Below the pieces are notes generated by a model that saw only the letters and a program-made list of their open reading frames with translations, made no database searches and had not been told where the DNA came from. A stretch of DNA of 64,000 nucleotides from Lacunisphaera sp. (GTDB lineage: Bacteria > Verrucomicrobiota > Verrucomicrobiia > Opitutales > Opitutaceae), in the NCBI GenBank assembly GCA_029945445.1, contig JAQSCO010000056.1, positions 10,297 through 74,296 on the forward strand, in the 5' to 3' direction. Below are positions 53,664 through 61,332 of the stretch, piece after piece. The position numbers and the translations under genes are program-made. Position 1 is the stretch's first letter. Each line of letters begins with the position of its first letter.

Positions 53664-54925
53664 GGGGAGGATGCGGGGGTGCCGTTGAAGTCGCGGATGG
53701 CGTCGACCATCGCGACGATGTTCTCGACCGGGGTGCGGGCCTGGACGTTGTGGATGGTGTTGAAGACGAAGCCGCCATGGGGTGAAAAAGCCCGCAGCCG
53801 CTCCGTGACCTGCGTCCGCACTGCCGCCGGCGTGCCGAAGGGCAGGGTGTGCTGCGTGTCCACGCCGCCGCCCCAGAAGACGAGGCGGTCGCCGAAATCG
53901 GCCTTGAGGCGCCCGGGGTCCATGTCCGTGGCGGAGCATTGCACGGGATTGAGGATGTCGAAGCCGCAGGCGATGAAGCGGTCGATCAGCGGCCGCACGG
54001 CGCCGCAGGAATGCTTGAAGGTCTTCCACTTCGTGTGCCGGTGCACCCAGTCGTTCACCTGGCGGTAATACGGCGCATAGAGCTCGTCAAAGGTGGCGGG
54101 CGAGCAGAACTGCGAGGTCTGCGTGCCGAAGTCGGTGCCGCAGAGGAAGAGCACGTCCACCGTATCGCCCGCGATGGCGGCAAAGGTGGCGAGGTTTTGC
54201 AGCGCGACTTCGCACTGCTTCGTAAAGATGGCATGCACGTAATCGCGCCGCTCGATCAGCGAGACATACCACTCGGTGACATCGCGGATGCCGCGCGGGT
54301 GCTTGAGGAAGGCCGCCGGCACGAGGGCGATGTCGCCGAAGCCGGTGCCGCCGATGCCCGAGACCACCGCGCGGGTCTCGCCCTGCAACCGGGCGAACTC
54401 GCGCCGCCAGTGCGCCAGGTCCTCGGGGGCCAGGAGCGTGAACTCCTCGCAGTTGTCCGCGGGGTCGAGCTTGTCCTCGTCAATCGGTTGCTGCCGCACG
54501 ATGGCGTCAAAAAAATACCCGCCGGCCGGCATGTGGCCGCTCGGCGGCACCGTCGGGTCACCGGTGGGGAAAAGATAGATGTTGCCGGCTTCCTCGCGCG
54601 GGCGGAAGCCCCCGGGCACCAGGACTTCCTGGCCCCACGGCGCGCGCCACTCGTGCCAGTCCTCGGCGGGAAACCCGAACATGGTGCCGCGGCCATTGGC
54701 GCCGGTGCAGTCGGAGCCGAGGAGTCGGGCCAGGTCGTCCTCGATTTCCCCGAGCATCTGGAAGGGCTCGCTGACCTTCACGGGGTGCCGGGGCAGGCCG
54801 TAGTGTTCCCGCAGGGCGGCGACGCAGCTGACGTGCATGCCGGTGAGTCCCGTGCTGCCGAAATCGACGGGCACCGGGCCGGGCTGGTGGGCGAGGGCGC
54901 GCCGGACTTTTTCGCGGGAGGTCAT
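53660..54925 (-). CDS. Uroporphyrinogen decarboxylase-fold methyltransferase-like protein 2
   Basis: A 421-residue URO-D superfamily protein, longer than MtaA/MtbA because of an insert around residues 80-160. It has an H-x-C at H305-C307 (TFKHSCGAV) with no matching distal Cys; the end reads FVFNTIHNVQARTPVENI, with His-Asn instead. Blocks TREKVRRALAHQ-like N-terminus and VDFGSTGLTGMH are family-typical. The partial ligand set suggests a substrate-demethylating rather than an MtaA-like role. It is in a minus-strand operon with the corrinoid protein gene upstream and the BHMT-like gene downstream. The start at 54925 lies 1 bp after the stop of the 90-codon remnant. Confidence 0.8.
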   Translation of the reverse strand: MTSREKVRRALAHQPGPVPVDFGSTGLTGMHVSCVAALREHYGLPRHPVKVSEPFQMLGEIEDDLARLLGSDCTGANGRGTMFGFPAEDWHEWRAPWGQEVLVPGGFRPREEAGNIYLFPTGDPTVPPSGHMPAGGYFFDAIVRQQPIDEDKLDPADNCEEFTLLAPEDLAHWRREFARLQGETRAVVSGIGGTGFGDIALVPAAFLKHPRGIRDVTEWYVSLIERRDYVHAIFTKQCEVALQNLATFAAIAGDTVDVLFLCGTDFGTQTSQFCSPATFDELYAPYYRQVNDWVHRHTKWKTFKHSCGAVRPLIDRFIACGFDILNPVQCSATDMDPGRLKADFGDRLVFWGGGVDTQHTLPFGTPAAVRTQVTERLRAFSPHGGFVFNTIHNVQARTPVENIVAMVDAIRDFNGTPASSP

Positions 54926-54926
54926 G

Positions 54927-55199
54927 TCAAATTGAGGTGTGGCCTCGATTTTCTGATCCACAAATCGTGGATGTAGGGGCGTCGCTTGACGACGCCCGGG
55001 GATTGCTGCGGCCTGCGCTGGCGCGGGCGTCGGCAAGCGGCGTGCCGAAGCTGACCGCCGCCTCGGCGATCACGTCGCCGAGCCGCGCGCCGTCGAGCAG
55101 GAGGGCGGCGGGATCATGGTGCTGGTGCAGCCCGAGGTCCGCGCCGATGGGCATGCGGAGATGCCGGGCGGCGAGTTCGAGAAAGTAGGCGCGCGACAT
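54927..55199 (-). pseudogene. Remnant of a URO-D-type methyltransferase gene (N-terminal part)
   Basis: A 90-codon reading frame. The first 60 or so residues (AYFLELAARHLRMPIGADLG ... LLLDGARLGDVIAEAAVSFGTPL) look like the N-terminus of URO-D-type corrinoid methyltransferases of about 340 residues. The rest (ARASAGRSNPRASSSDAPTS...) is unlike any domain and crosses a palindromic repeat at 54973. It has a good ribosome-binding site (GGAGG, 9 bp before ATG). It therefore looks like a truncated gene that is still translated within the operon. A genuine short protein is the alternative. Confidence 0.55.
54973..55000. repeat. Half element of the gtaggg palindrome family
   Basis: GTAGGGGCGTCGCTTGACGA CGCCC, with the internal hairpin GGCGTCG cttga CGACGCC-like core. 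It marks the junction where similarity to URO-D methyltransferases ends in the overlapping remnant. Confidence 0.6.
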
Positions 55200-55254
55200 G
55201 ATGATGATCCTCCGCGGAGGCGATCCGCCGCCCCCGGCCGGAGGGGTGGGGCGC

Positions 55255-55893
55255 TCAGGCCGCCTCGCCCATGAGCCGCAGCGCGGTGCTCACGGCGCTG
55301 CCGGCGTCGGCCGAATAACCGTCGGCCCCGATCTCGTCGGCGAAGGCCTGGGTGATGGGCGCGCCGCCGACCATGATCTTCACGTTGGGCAGGTTGGCCG
55401 CCTTGAGGAGGCGCACGGTCTCCTTCATCGCGGGCATGGTGGTGGTCAGCAGGGCGGAGAGGCCGACGAGGTGGGCGTTGTGCTCGCGGGCGGCGGCGAG
55501 GTAGCGCTCGGCGCTCACGTTGGTGCCGAGGTCGACCACGGCGAAGTTCGCGCCCTTCCACATCATGGAGACGAGGTTCTTGCCGATGTCGTGCAGGTCG
55601 CCTTGCACGGTGCCGATCACCACCGTGTATTTCGGCTTGATGCCGGCCTGCGCGAGCAGCGGCTCGAGCAGCTTGAGCGCCTCCTTCATGGCGCGCGCGG
55701 CCACGAGCATCTCGGGCACGAAGATTTCGTTGCGGCGGAACTGCTCGCCGACGACGGCCATGCCGGGCACGAGGCCCTGCTCGACGACGTCCTGGGGCGA
55801 AGTGCCGCCCGCCAGCAATTCCTGGGTGAGCCGGATGGTGTCGGGACGCTTCCCGGCGGCCACCGCGATGCTGAGATCAGTGAGGAGGGACAT
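55255..55893 (-). CDS. Corrinoid (B12-binding) methyl-carrier protein
   Basis: A 212-residue protein of the MtaC/MtbC/MtmC type. A helical cap domain (roughly 1-85; PF02607) is followed by the B12-binding Rossmann domain with D99-L-H101-D-I-G104 in GDLHDIGKNLV. H101 is the expected lower cobalt ligand. The later motifs SALLTTTM and VGGAP are also present. It would carry the methyl group between substrate methyltransferases and the H4folate- or homocysteine-dependent enzymes encoded here. It is first in the minus-strand operon and divergent from the activator gene at 56075. Confidence 0.93.
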   Translation of the reverse strand: MSLLTDLSIAVAAGKRPDTIRLTQELLAGGTSPQDVVEQGLVPGMAVVGEQFRRNEIFVPEMLVAARAMKEALKLLEPLLAQAGIKPKYTVVIGTVQGDLHDIGKNLVSMMWKGANFAVVDLGTNVSAERYLAAAREHNAHLVGLSALLTTTMPAMKETVRLLKAANLPNVKIMVGGAPITQAFADEIGADGYSADAGSAVSTALRLMGEAA

Positions 55894-55969
55894 GCTTCCT
55901 TCTAGAAGACGCCCGGGCGCGAAGCAAATCAGAAGGCGGCTCGCTTCTCGCTTTGCACACATCTATTCC

Positions 55970-55984
55970 CATAAACTACATGCC
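55970..55984. promoter_or_regulatory. Shared element CCCATAAACTACATG, site 3
   Basis: Located in the 181-bp gap between the divergent corrinoid-protein and activator genes. It matches the element near 44674 at 13 of 15 positions. AT-rich in GC-rich surroundings, so it could be an AraC-type site or simply a promoter -10 region. No B12-box was seen in this gap. Confidence 0.4.
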
Positions 55985-56074
55985 CCGGACGTTGTTCGGG
56001 GCCGGGGCCTGTCCGACCATCCATCCTGGCCGGACCGAGACCATGCCGCCGGAGACCAAATCAACCCGCTATCC

Positions 56075-57709
56075 GTGACCGCTCACCTTCAGCTTGAAAC
56101 ACCTGCTGGCCGCTCCGAGATCGGCCTGACGCCCGGCGATGAGCGCCGGCCTCTGACCGAGCTGCTGGCCCGCCGCGGGCATCCGCTCAACACCCGCTGC
56201 GGCGGCCGCGGCCTGTGCGCCGGGTGCGAAGTGGAGCTGACTTCAGGCGAACTCCGGCGCCGGAGCGATGGCGCGACCATCCAGGCGGCCGACGGCGCCA
56301 AGGTCCGGGCCTGCCAGTTCCAGCTTTCACTGGGGCAGGATGCCGCGCTGACCGTGCCGGCGCGCTCGCTGCTCAAGCACGAGCCGGCGGTCGTCTCGGA
56401 ATTCCGCATCAATGTCCCGTGGGCGCAGGAGCCGCTCGGGCCGGCGGGTGCGCGCTTCGGGTCGGCGGTGGATGTCGGCACGACGACCGTGGCGCTCCTG
56501 CTGTGCGACCTGGGCACGGGCCGGGTGCTCGCCGAGGCCTCGTCCTTCAACGCGCAGATCAAGTTCGGCGAGGACGTGGTCACGCGCATCCAATTTTGCT
56601 CGTCGGGCGCCGCCGCCGTGGCGCAACTCCAGCGCGCGGTGGCGGCGGAGACCATCCAGCCGCTCCTGGAGGAAGCCTGCGGGAAGGCCGGCCTCGCGCC
56701 GGCGGACATCGGCGTCCTGACCGTGGCCGGCAACACCACGATGCAGCACCTGCTGGCCGGCGTGGACCCGAGCCCGCTCGGCGTGCATCCTTTCCGGCCG
56801 GTATTCCTCGAGCATCGCATTTTCGCGCCGCGCGACCTCGGCCTGACCTTCGGCGGCCCGGGGGCGGAAGTGCATTTGCTGCCCGGTCCTGCCGCCTATG
56901 TGGGGGCCGACCTCGCGGCGGGCATGGTCGCGACCGGCCTGCTCTACGACGACGGCCCGGCACTGCTGGTCGATGTGGGCTCGAACGGTGAGATTATCGC
57001 CAAGGTCGGGGAAAAATTTCTCGGTTGCGCCACCGCCGCCGGCCCGGCCTTCGAGGGCGCCGGGCTGACGAGCGGCGTGCGCGGCGTGCAAGGGGCGATC
57101 GAGCGCGTGCGGTTGCAGCGCGAGCCGTTCAAGGCGGAACTCGGCGTGATCGGCGAGGCGCCGCGTCCGCTCGGGCTGTGCGGCTCGGCCTACGTGGATT
57201 TTCTCTTCGAGGCGCGCCACACCGGCATCCTGCAGGCAAATGGACGCTTCACGGCCGATTTCGTGGAAAGCGCCGGCCCGTGGGTGGAGGCCAGTGAGTA
57301 TGGCCGCCGCCTGCGGCTGCACGACCGCGGCGCGTCGGGCCCGATCTGGGTCACGGAGGTGGACGTGGCGCGGCTGCTGCAGGCCAAGGCCGCCATCGCC
57401 GCCGGCATCAACACGCTCCTCGGCCTCCTCGGCATCACCGCGCGCGAGGTCCGCACCCTTTATCTCGCCGGCGGCTTTGGCCTGCACCTGTCCTTGGAGC
57501 ACGCCATCGGCTGCGGACTGCTGCCGGGCTTCACGCCCGCGCAGATCAAGGTGGTGGGCAACACGTCGCTCGGTGGCGCGTTCCTGGCGCTCAACGACCG
57601 CAGCCTCCTCGCCGAGATGCAGGCCGCGTGCGCGCGGCTCGAGTCCATCGAGCTGAACCTGCAGCCGGGCTTCGAGGACGCCTACATCGACCAGCTCATG
57701 CTCCCATGA
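56075..57709 (+). CDS. Reductive activator of corrinoid proteins (RACE/RACo-type ATPase)
   Basis: A 544-residue protein starting with GTG. An N-terminal ferredoxin domain carries [2Fe-2S] ligands C42, C48, C51 and C80 (RCGGRGLCAGCEVEL ... VRACQFQ). The middle and C-terminal ASKHA-like ATPase domains (PF17651, PF14574) show AVDVGTTTVALLL, TVAGNTTMQHLLAG and DVGSNGEI. Such proteins use ATP and a low-potential electron to return oxidised Co(II) corrinoid to Co(I). This fits the neighbouring carrier exactly. The start is uncertain: a GGAGA lies about 20 bp upstream and no in-frame ATG is nearer. Confidence 0.92.
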   Translation: MTAHLQLETPAGRSEIGLTPGDERRPLTELLARRGHPLNTRCGGRGLCAGCEVELTSGELRRRSDGATIQAADGAKVRACQFQLSLGQDAALTVPARSLLKHEPAVVSEFRINVPWAQEPLGPAGARFGSAVDVGTTTVALLLCDLGTGRVLAEASSFNAQIKFGEDVVTRIQFCSSGAAAVAQLQRAVAAETIQPLLEEACGKAGLAPADIGVLTVAGNTTMQHLLAGVDPSPLGVHPFRPVFLEHRIFAPRDLGLTFGGPGAEVHLLPGPAAYVGADLAAGMVATGLLYDDGPALLVDVGSNGEIIAKVGEKFLGCATAAGPAFEGAGLTSGVRGVQGAIERVRLQREPFKAELGVIGEAPRPLGLCGSAYVDFLFEARHTGILQANGRFTADFVESAGPWVEASEYGRRLRLHDRGASGPIWVTEVDVARLLQAKAAIAAGINTLLGLLGITAREVRTLYLAGGFGLHLSLEHAIGCGLLPGFTPAQIKVVGNTSLGGAFLALNDRSLLAEMQAACARLESIELNLQPGFEDAYIDQLMLP

Positions 57710-57720
57710 ACACCGCCCGC

Positions 57721-58758
57721 TCAACCATGGTCCCCGGGCTGATGCTCCCGCGCGTAGGCCAGCATCGCCCGCAGGTTCTCGGGCGGGGTCAGCGGCGACA
57801 GCTCGCAGCCCGCGCTGACGATGTGGTAGCGGCCGCTGATCTGGTGGCACTTCCGGCAGGCCTCGTAAACCTGCTCGGGCGTGCCCTGCAGGAGGTCGGT
57901 CACCGTGGAGACGTTGCCCGCGATCACGCGGTCCGGGCCGAGGCGCTCGCGCGCGGTCTTCAGGTCCGCCGGGAAATCGATCTCGTAGATGTCCACCGGC
58001 ACCTCGCGCATCTGCGTGAGCAGCGGGTCGGTGCGGCCGCACATGTGCAGGCGGCGGATGACGCCGGGATGCTTTTGCCGCAGCGTTTCCATCACGCGTT
58101 TCTGCTCGGGCCAGAGAAACTTCGTGTAAAGCTCCGGGCCGATGAGGCTCGCGGCGGCGTCGCTCATCGCGATGGTGTCGGCGCCCGCGGCGATCTGCGC
58201 CGGGGCGTAGGCGATGGCCACGTCGGCGCAGAAGGCGAGCAGCCGGTGGACGAACGCCGGGTCGTCGCCGAAATCCATCATGATGTTGTTCAGCCCGCGC
58301 AGCTCGGCCGCGAGCGCGAGGGGGCCCTCGACCCAGCCGACGATCGACAGGTCCGGCCCGGCGGCCGAGCGCATGAGCTCAATGGACTTCACGCGGTCGT
58401 GCATGCGGCCGCCGCCGAGCGGGTCGGGCAGCCGGAAGGTCTCGAGCCGTTCCTTGGCGGTCAGCGCCGCGCGCTCCTCGTTGATCACCGGCCCCTGGTC
58501 GGGGAACCAGTCCACGCTGCCGTCACCGGCGATGTCGATCACCTCGCGCGCGGGGTCGGAGCAGGTCAGCAGGCAGTCGACGCCGTAGTCCGCCACGAAT
58601 TTGAGCTGGGCCTCGGCCATGCGGCGCCCGTCCTTCGTGTAGTCGGTGAACGTCATGCCCGCGTGCTTCGCGGAAAACATCATGCCCATCGGCTGCGCGG
58701 GCAGGTGGTCCACCGGTTCGCCCCGCAGGGTGCGGCGCACGCGTTCGATCGGGGTCAT
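57721..58758 (-). CDS. Uroporphyrinogen decarboxylase-fold methyltransferase 3 (MtaA/MtbA-like)
   Basis: A 345-residue URO-D superfamily protein, the only one in the cluster with a full MtaA/MtbA-type zinc set: H238-x-C240 (RRLHMCGRTD) and distal C318 (IVSAGCELSPLTPPENL). In methanogens this group moves methyl from a methylated corrinoid to coenzyme M through a zinc-bound thiolate. Coenzyme M is not expected in this organism, so a different thiol or a substrate-side methyl transfer is likely. It converges on the activator gene with 11 bp between stops. Confidence 0.85.
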   Translation of the reverse strand: MTPIERVRRTLRGEPVDHLPAQPMGMMFSAKHAGMTFTDYTKDGRRMAEAQLKFVADYGVDCLLTCSDPAREVIDIAGDGSVDWFPDQGPVINEERAALTAKERLETFRLPDPLGGGRMHDRVKSIELMRSAAGPDLSIVGWVEGPLALAAELRGLNNIMMDFGDDPAFVHRLLAFCADVAIAYAPAQIAAGADTIAMSDAAASLIGPELYTKFLWPEQKRVMETLRQKHPGVIRRLHMCGRTDPLLTQMREVPVDIYEIDFPADLKTARERLGPDRVIAGNVSTVTDLLQGTPEQVYEACRKCHQISGRYHIVSAGCELSPLTPPENLRAMLAYAREHQPGDHG

Positions 58759-58907
58759 GCGCCATCAATGCACCGGGCACGGGGCCGGTTCAATTCTGAT
58801 CACACCGCTGACCCGGGTTCCACCTGCCGAGGCACGCCATCCAGCTGCAGCGCGATGGACAAATTGGGTGAGCCGCAACTAAACCCACGGCCTGCCGCCA
58901 TTTTCCC

Positions 58908-60035
58908 ATGACCCCGCTCGAACGTTTCCATGCCTGCATGAATTACTCGCCCGTCGACCGCGTGCCGAACCACGAGGTCGGCGTGTGGGTCCAGACCAAG
59001 CAGCGCTGGCGCGCCGAGGGGCTGCCGGCCGACGATTTGAACTGGGATTGGTTCACCGGGGAGGCGCGCTGGGCCATGGACCCCCGCGAATACATCGACG
59101 TGCGCTTCGACATGGTGCCGCCCTACGAGGAGAAGACCCTCAGCCGCGACGGCGAGACCGAGATCATCCAGCGCGCCAACGGCGTCATCTCCAAGGCGCT
59201 CATCACCGGCTCCGCCGAGGGCATGCGCGCCAGCATGGACGAATACCTCAGTTTCCCGGTGTCCACGCCGGCGGATTTTCAGGAGCTGAAGAAGCGCTTC
59301 CGGGCGTCCTCGCCCAACCGTTACCCGGCCTACTGGCGGGAATTCAACCTCGCCGGCTGGTCCCAGCGGTCGCACCCGCTGGTGCTCGGCAAGAATTGCA
59401 GCACCCTGGGTTTCTACTGGCGGGCGCGGGAGTGGATGGGCACGGAAAATCTCAGCTACGCGTGGTATGACGAGCCCGCCATGATGCACGAGATGATGGA
59501 GTTCATCGCGGACTTCACGATCGAGACCTCGCGGCCGCTGCTGGAGGGCGGGGTGAAGCCGGACTACGTCTTCCTCAACGAGGACCTGAGCATGAAGAAC
59601 GGCCCGCTGCTCAGCCCCGCCACCTACCGCGAGTTCATCCTGCCGCACATGAAGCGGCTGGTGGCCTTCTACAAGTCGGCCGGCGTGCGCTGGCTCGTGG
59701 TCGACACGGACGGCAACTGTGAGCTGATCATCCCGCACCTCATGGAGGCCGGGGTTGACGCCATCTGGCCGCTCGAGCGTGCGTCCGACATGGATCCGCG
59801 GGCGATCCGGAAAAAGTTCGGCCGCGAGCTGCGTCTCTGGGGCGGCGTGGACAAGCGCGAGCTGGCGAAGGACTTTGCCGCGATCGATGCCCACCTGCGG
59901 ACGTTCCGGCCGCTGATCGCCGAGGGCGGCTTCATCCCGACCGTCGACCACCTCGTCCCGCCGGACGTGTCGCTCGAAAACTTCGAGCACTACATGCGCC
60001 GCAAGCACCAGCTCCTGCGCGGCGAGGCGTTCTGA
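58908..60035 (+). CDS. Uroporphyrinogen decarboxylase-fold methyltransferase-like protein 4
   Basis: A 375-residue URO-D superfamily protein: TPLERFHACMNYSPVDRVPNHE at the start, FLNEDLSMKNGPLLSPATYREFILPHMKRL in the middle, GGFIPTVDHLVPPDVSLENF at the end. The H-x-C position reads VVDTDGNCELI, and a histidine (VDHLVPPDV) replaces the distal Cys. This matches the subgroup of substrate-side methyltransferases rather than MtaA. It is divergent from protein 3 (149-bp gap) and upstream of the DUF1638 gene. Substrate unknown. Confidence 0.8.
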   Translation: MTPLERFHACMNYSPVDRVPNHEVGVWVQTKQRWRAEGLPADDLNWDWFTGEARWAMDPREYIDVRFDMVPPYEEKTLSRDGETEIIQRANGVISKALITGSAEGMRASMDEYLSFPVSTPADFQELKKRFRASSPNRYPAYWREFNLAGWSQRSHPLVLGKNCSTLGFYWRAREWMGTENLSYAWYDEPAMMHEMMEFIADFTIETSRPLLEGGVKPDYVFLNEDLSMKNGPLLSPATYREFILPHMKRLVAFYKSAGVRWLVVDTDGNCELIIPHLMEAGVDAIWPLERASDMDPRAIRKKFGRELRLWGGVDKRELAKDFAAIDAHLRTFRPLIAEGGFIPTVDHLVPPDVSLENFEHYMRRKHQLLRGEAF

Positions 60036-60094
60036 GAAAGCAGAGTTGCCCACGAATCACGCGAATGACACGAATGTCAGCACTCAAGTGGCGG

Positions 60095-60140
60095 CGGCTT
60101 CCAGCCGCAGTTATGATCGAGCCTCATCGGCTGGAAGCCG
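60095..60140. repeat. 13-bp inverted repeat CGGCTTCCAGCCG / CGGCTGGAAGCCG
   Basis: Exact arms at 60095-60107 and 60128-60140 with a 20-nt loop, just upstream of the DUF1638 gene. The preceding sequence has short direct repeats of CACGAAT/CGCGAAT type, also seen near 35250-35300. Confidence 0.75.
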
Positions 60141-60159
60141 ATGCCACACCCATCCCTCC

Positions 60160-60903
60160 ATGCACCTGAAACTGATTTCCTGTAATGTCTTCCAGCGCGA
60201 GGCTTCCTGGTGCATCGCGCGGTCGCCGCACCTCATCGACCCGGAATACACCGAGCTCGGCGAGCACGCGCGCAGCGCCGGCCTGCGGGCGCTGATCCAG
60301 GGCAAGATCGACGCGGTCGAGGCATCGGGAAAAACCTACGACGCCATCCTGCTGCTCTTCGGCCTGTGCGGCAACGCGACGGTCGGCCTGCAGGCCCGCC
60401 GCACCCGGCTGGTCATGCCGCGCGCCCACGACTGCTGCACCATCCTGCTCGGCTCGCGGGCGAAGTATGCGGAGCATTTCTCCCAGGCGCCCAGCACGCC
60501 GTTCTCGTCGGCGGGTTACCTGGAGCGGGGCAGCTATTTCCTGCGCACGAGCGATGACGGCCAGACGGGCGTGCAGTCCGGCGACGCCTACCGGGCGCTG
60601 GTCGCGAAGTTCGGCGAGGAGGATGCCAAGTTCATCTGGGCGGAAATGAACCCGGCGCACGGGGACAACCGGGCGGTGTTCATCGACCTGCCGCAGACCA
60701 GCCACCTCGGCTATGCGGAGCAGTTCGCCGCCAAGGCGCAGGCGGCGGGCAAGGAGAGCATCCGCCTCGAGGGCAACATCCGCCTCATCGAAAACCTGCT
60801 GCAAGGCGACTGGAACGAGAAGGAATACCTGATCGTGCCGCCCGCGAGCACCATCGAGGGCGTCTACGACTGGGACCAGATCGTGCGGGCGAAGCAGGTT
60901 TGA
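60160..60903 (+). CDS. DUF1638 protein associated with corrinoid methyl transfer
   Basis: A 247-residue protein of the DUF1638 family (PF07796). Family blocks include LKLISCNVFQREASW, LLLFGLCGNATVGL and RLVMPRAHDCCTILLGS, with conserved cysteines that could bind metal or an FeS centre. The family is repeatedly found near corrinoid methyltransferase genes, and a role in handling the corrinoid or its partner is plausible; the biochemical function is unknown. The start at 60160 (cccTccATG) is chosen over upstream codons that run through repeats. It is the last chromosomal gene before the integron array. Confidence 0.82.
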   Translation: MHLKLISCNVFQREASWCIARSPHLIDPEYTELGEHARSAGLRALIQGKIDAVEASGKTYDAILLLFGLCGNATVGLQARRTRLVMPRAHDCCTILLGSRAKYAEHFSQAPSTPFSSAGYLERGSYFLRTSDDGQTGVQSGDAYRALVAKFGEEDAKFIWAEMNPAHGDNRAVFIDLPQTSHLGYAEQFAAKAQAAGKESIRLEGNIRLIENLLQGDWNEKEYLIVPPASTIEGVYDWDQIVRAKQV

Positions 60904-60945
60904 GCCGCGCCAGCCCGAAGGCCTTCAGCAAGCCTCTTCTGATCC

Positions 60946-61006
60946 GCCGAACGTTCAAGATGAGCCACGGCCGCTCGGGGCCGTTGGCTCTGGCGCCTGG
61001 TTCGGC
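60946..61006 (-). other. attC site A (terminal)
   Basis: 61 bp, bounded by GCCGAAC and GTTCGGC on the plus strand, with internal AGCCACGGCC gctcgg GGCCGTTGGCT palindrome. It is the last site before chromosomal sequence at the DUF1638 gene. Confidence 0.88.
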
Positions 61007-61013
61007 TCTTTTT

Positions 61014-61256
61014 TCATGTGGCAATCTGGACGCACTGCTCGTGCCACAAACCTGGCATCGCTTCGATGGAATAGAGCACATCGCCACCGTGATAAAAACT
61101 CACGGCGGAAACTTTTCCTTCTTTTCCGGCGCAAGCAAGCTGAGCGTCCTGAAGAGGATTGTGGTAGCACCACTCTTTCTTGAACGACGCAAGAGCCGCG
61201 GAATCTTTCACCCGCACAGTCGAACCTTTTGGAAACTGTTCTTGGTATTGCGGCAT
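61014..61256 (-). CDS. Cassette gene A: small SH3/KOW-like protein
   Basis: An 80-residue protein from ATG 61256 (MPQYQEQFPKG). A TTG at 61277 could extend it by 7 residues into the attC. The sequence GSTVRVKDSAALASF ... LACAGKEGKVSAVSFYHGGDVLYSIE ... LWHEQCV looks like a compact beta-barrel (SH3/KOW type): the V-x-G/V-x-x-V pattern and the closing WHE are shared by small hypothetical proteins of this kind. No signal peptide. Its stop TGA overlaps an ATG that begins an out-of-frame attC-encoded peptide. Function unknown. Confidence 0.7.
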   Translation of the reverse strand: MPQYQEQFPKGSTVRVKDSAALASFKKEWCYHNPLQDAQLACAGKEGKVSAVSFYHGGDVLYSIEAMPGLWHEQCVQIAT

Positions 61257-61271
61257 CGCGAAGCTTTTTTT

Positions 61272-61332
61272 GCCCAACGTTTAAGATGAGCCACGGCCGC
61301 TTGGGGCCGTTGGCTCTGGCGGCTGGTTAGGC
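61272..61332 (-). other. attC site B
   Basis: 61 bp, bounded by GCCCAAC and GTTAGGC on the plus strand, with the same internal palindrome as site A. Its minus-strand sequence is translated at the end of cassette gene B. Confidence 0.9.

Noticed and set aside
55894..56074. Cobalamin riboswitch upstream of the corrinoid and activator genes
   Set aside because: I looked for a B12-box (GCCACTG-like) and the expected helices in this gap and found none; a covariance search would settle it.
60955..61173. A 72-codon frame ending in MKKEPNQAPEPTAPSGRGSS
   Set aside because: The tail is attC translation; the N-terminal part is out of frame with the better-supported 80-residue cassette protein.
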